The notes under the pieces are model-generated. The model was not told the DNA's origin. It searched no databases and saw only the letters and a program-made list of their open reading frames with translations. A stretch of DNA of 6,466 nt from CAYXFZ01 sp964464385 (lineage in GTDB: Bacteria > Planctomycetota > UBA1135), in the NCBI GenBank assembly GCA_964464385.1, contig CAYXFZ010000103.1, forward strand, positions 1 to 6,466, written 5' to 3'. This document shows, piece after piece, positions 5,680 through 6,466 of the stretch. Position numbers and translations under genes: made by a program. Each line of letters begins with the position of its first letter. The stretch's first letter is position 1.

Positions 5680-6466
5680 GGTCTCCTATTTTGCCTCTGC
5701 CGCCACCAATTTTGCCAAGCAGTTCGATCCTTTCGATGCACTCCGGTGAGCCATTCCAGGGCCGCTTCGATGGAATGGGCCCGTTCGCGGTTGGGTGGAT
5801 TTTCCAACCCCACAATAAGTTCCTGCAGGGCGGGTTCGCGCAAATGCCGTGGGACCAGAGCAGCCGACACCAGGATGTGCCGGTCTGCTGCCTCCTGAGG
5901 CAAGGGGATGGCCTTTCGGAGAGAGGCCAGAGGATCCGATTGGAGAGACTTCCAGCCGGAAGGGAAGGCCAGCAGGATGAAAACGCACCAAAACTCGAAT
6001 GTCCAGAATTGCCGCCCTGGAAGATTCGGGAATTCGCAAGGGAAGGGTTTGTTCCCAGACTTCCCGAGCACCCAAAAACAAAGGATTCATCAGCCGTTGC
6101 AGAAGCTGGCGAGCCAAAGTTTCCCTGCCGCCGGTGGGCATCCACTCGGTGACTTCCAGAACCAAATCCAAAAGATGCCCCTGCTCTCCAGCCAGGATTT
6201 CCAAACTTTCCGGCCATGGGTTGTCCAAGACCAAGGAAAGGAGAACCTCATCGCCAAAAGTGAAGGGGCCAGACGGTGCGGCCAATCGCAAGGATGTCGC
6301 CAGTCGATTTTGCACCGAGGCTGTTTCCAGAAGGAGGATTTCTGGATCCGGCACGACGACCGAGACCGCAGGCTGGATCACTTCCGGAGATGCACCACAA
6401 CCCAGAGTCAAAACGACCAAGGGCGAAGCGAGAGCACGCCCGAACCCTGCCAGCAGGTTTCGTCTT
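5676..6466 (-). CDS. Frameshifted putative exported lipoprotein, HEAT-like C-terminus, 5' end missing
   Basis: I do not recognise a named family. The gene enters from the right edge and reads RRNLLAGFGRALASPLVVL then TLGCGAS: an exported N-terminus with a lipobox-like Cys (codon 6399-6397) and a twin-arginine pair that could mark a Tat signal. An Ig-like, beta-rich part follows (FTFGDEVLLSLVLDNPWPES... to RVLVRFHPAGLP). After about 5970 this frame turns into a Gly/Pro/Ser/Arg-rich reading, which continues to TAG at 5688-5686. The frame one base over becomes protein-like instead: SDPLASLRKAIPLPQEAADR, then a helical HEAT-like stretch, then AALEWLTG and TAWQNWW, ending at TGA 5678-5676. Joining the frames needs the removal of one base and gives about 262 visible residues. 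The second frame's ATGA overlap with tyrS supports it as the natural end. This could be an assembly error, a real lesion or, less likely, recoding. The AWxxWW ending recalls planctomycete HEAT-type proteins (from memory). Confidence 0.7.
5683..5687 (-). promoter_or_regulatory. Shine-Dalgarno of tyrS at an ATGA coupling junction
   Basis: AGGAG on the minus strand sits 3 bases before ATG 5679, closer than usual. The TGA stop of the upstream gene's C-terminal frame (5678-5676) overlaps this ATG as ATGA. Ribosomes ending the upstream gene could restart directly on tyrS. Confidence 0.6.
5940..5970 (-). other. Probable single-base frameshift site
   Basis: The frame that makes sense changes within this stretch. 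On the minus strand it contains the near-repeat CCTTCCCTTCC (5968-5958) and TCTCTCC (5948-5942). Both are plausible places for one extra C. Dropping a C from the first gives HPAGLPSGWKSLQSDPL. Dropping one from the second gives GLPFRLEVSQSDPL. Sequence alone does not decide between them. Confidence 0.6.

Noticed and set aside
5035..5898. Long plus-strand open frame (287 codons) opposite tyrS and the lipoprotein gene
   Set aside because: No protein-like features; it runs across two real minus-strand genes with strong homology signals.
5686..5940. The Gly/Pro/Ser/Arg-rich tail of the 5686-ending frame as a real protein tail
   Set aside because: It has the look of out-of-frame GC-rich DNA, while the neighbouring frame is protein-like and joins tyrS by ATGA.

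Overview
The window holds six protein-coding genes and almost no non-coding DNA. I see no RNA gene, mobile element, CRISPR array or long repeat. The sequence is moderately GC-rich (judged by eye, not calculated). The best guess for the source is a planctomycete or a related bacterium. The clues are a DUF1573-like cell-envelope lipoprotein with the usual two-part layout, a membrane-anchored sulfatase-like enzyme beside it, and a second lipoprotein-like gene whose C-terminus ends in an AWxxWW-type motif. The tight, overlapping gene packing suggests a streamlined genome. This assignment is inference from protein style, not from a marker gene.

Layout, left to right. (1) Positions 1-444, plus strand: 3' part of purE (purine synthesis). 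(2) Positions 441-1721, minus strand: glyA (serine hydroxymethyltransferase), whose tail overlaps the purE tail by 4 bases. (3) Positions 1722-1797: the only intergenic region of any size, a compact divergent promoter region. (4) Positions 1798-2841, plus strand: DUF1573-like lipoprotein. (5) Positions 2838-4469, plus strand: membrane-anchored sulfatase-like hydrolase, overlapping gene 4 by a GTGA stop/start junction and so probably translationally coupled to it. (6) Positions 4471-5679, minus strand: tyrS, ending one base from gene 5. (7) Positions 5676-6466, minus strand: a putative lipoprotein gene upstream of tyrS, sharing an ATGA overlap with it and broken by an apparent single-base frameshift near 5940-5970.

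PurE and GlyA both serve purine and one-carbon metabolism, but they are convergent here and not in one operon. Genes 4 and 5 form a cell-envelope two-gene operon of unknown substrate. Gene 7 and tyrS form a second operon joining an envelope-type protein to a housekeeping synthetase.

No clearly new biological system is visible. The points most worth a second look are the frameshift upstream of tyrS, the threonine in place of the formylglycine cysteine/serine in the sulfatase-like enzyme, and the divergent promoter region, where glyA looks leaderless or nearly so.
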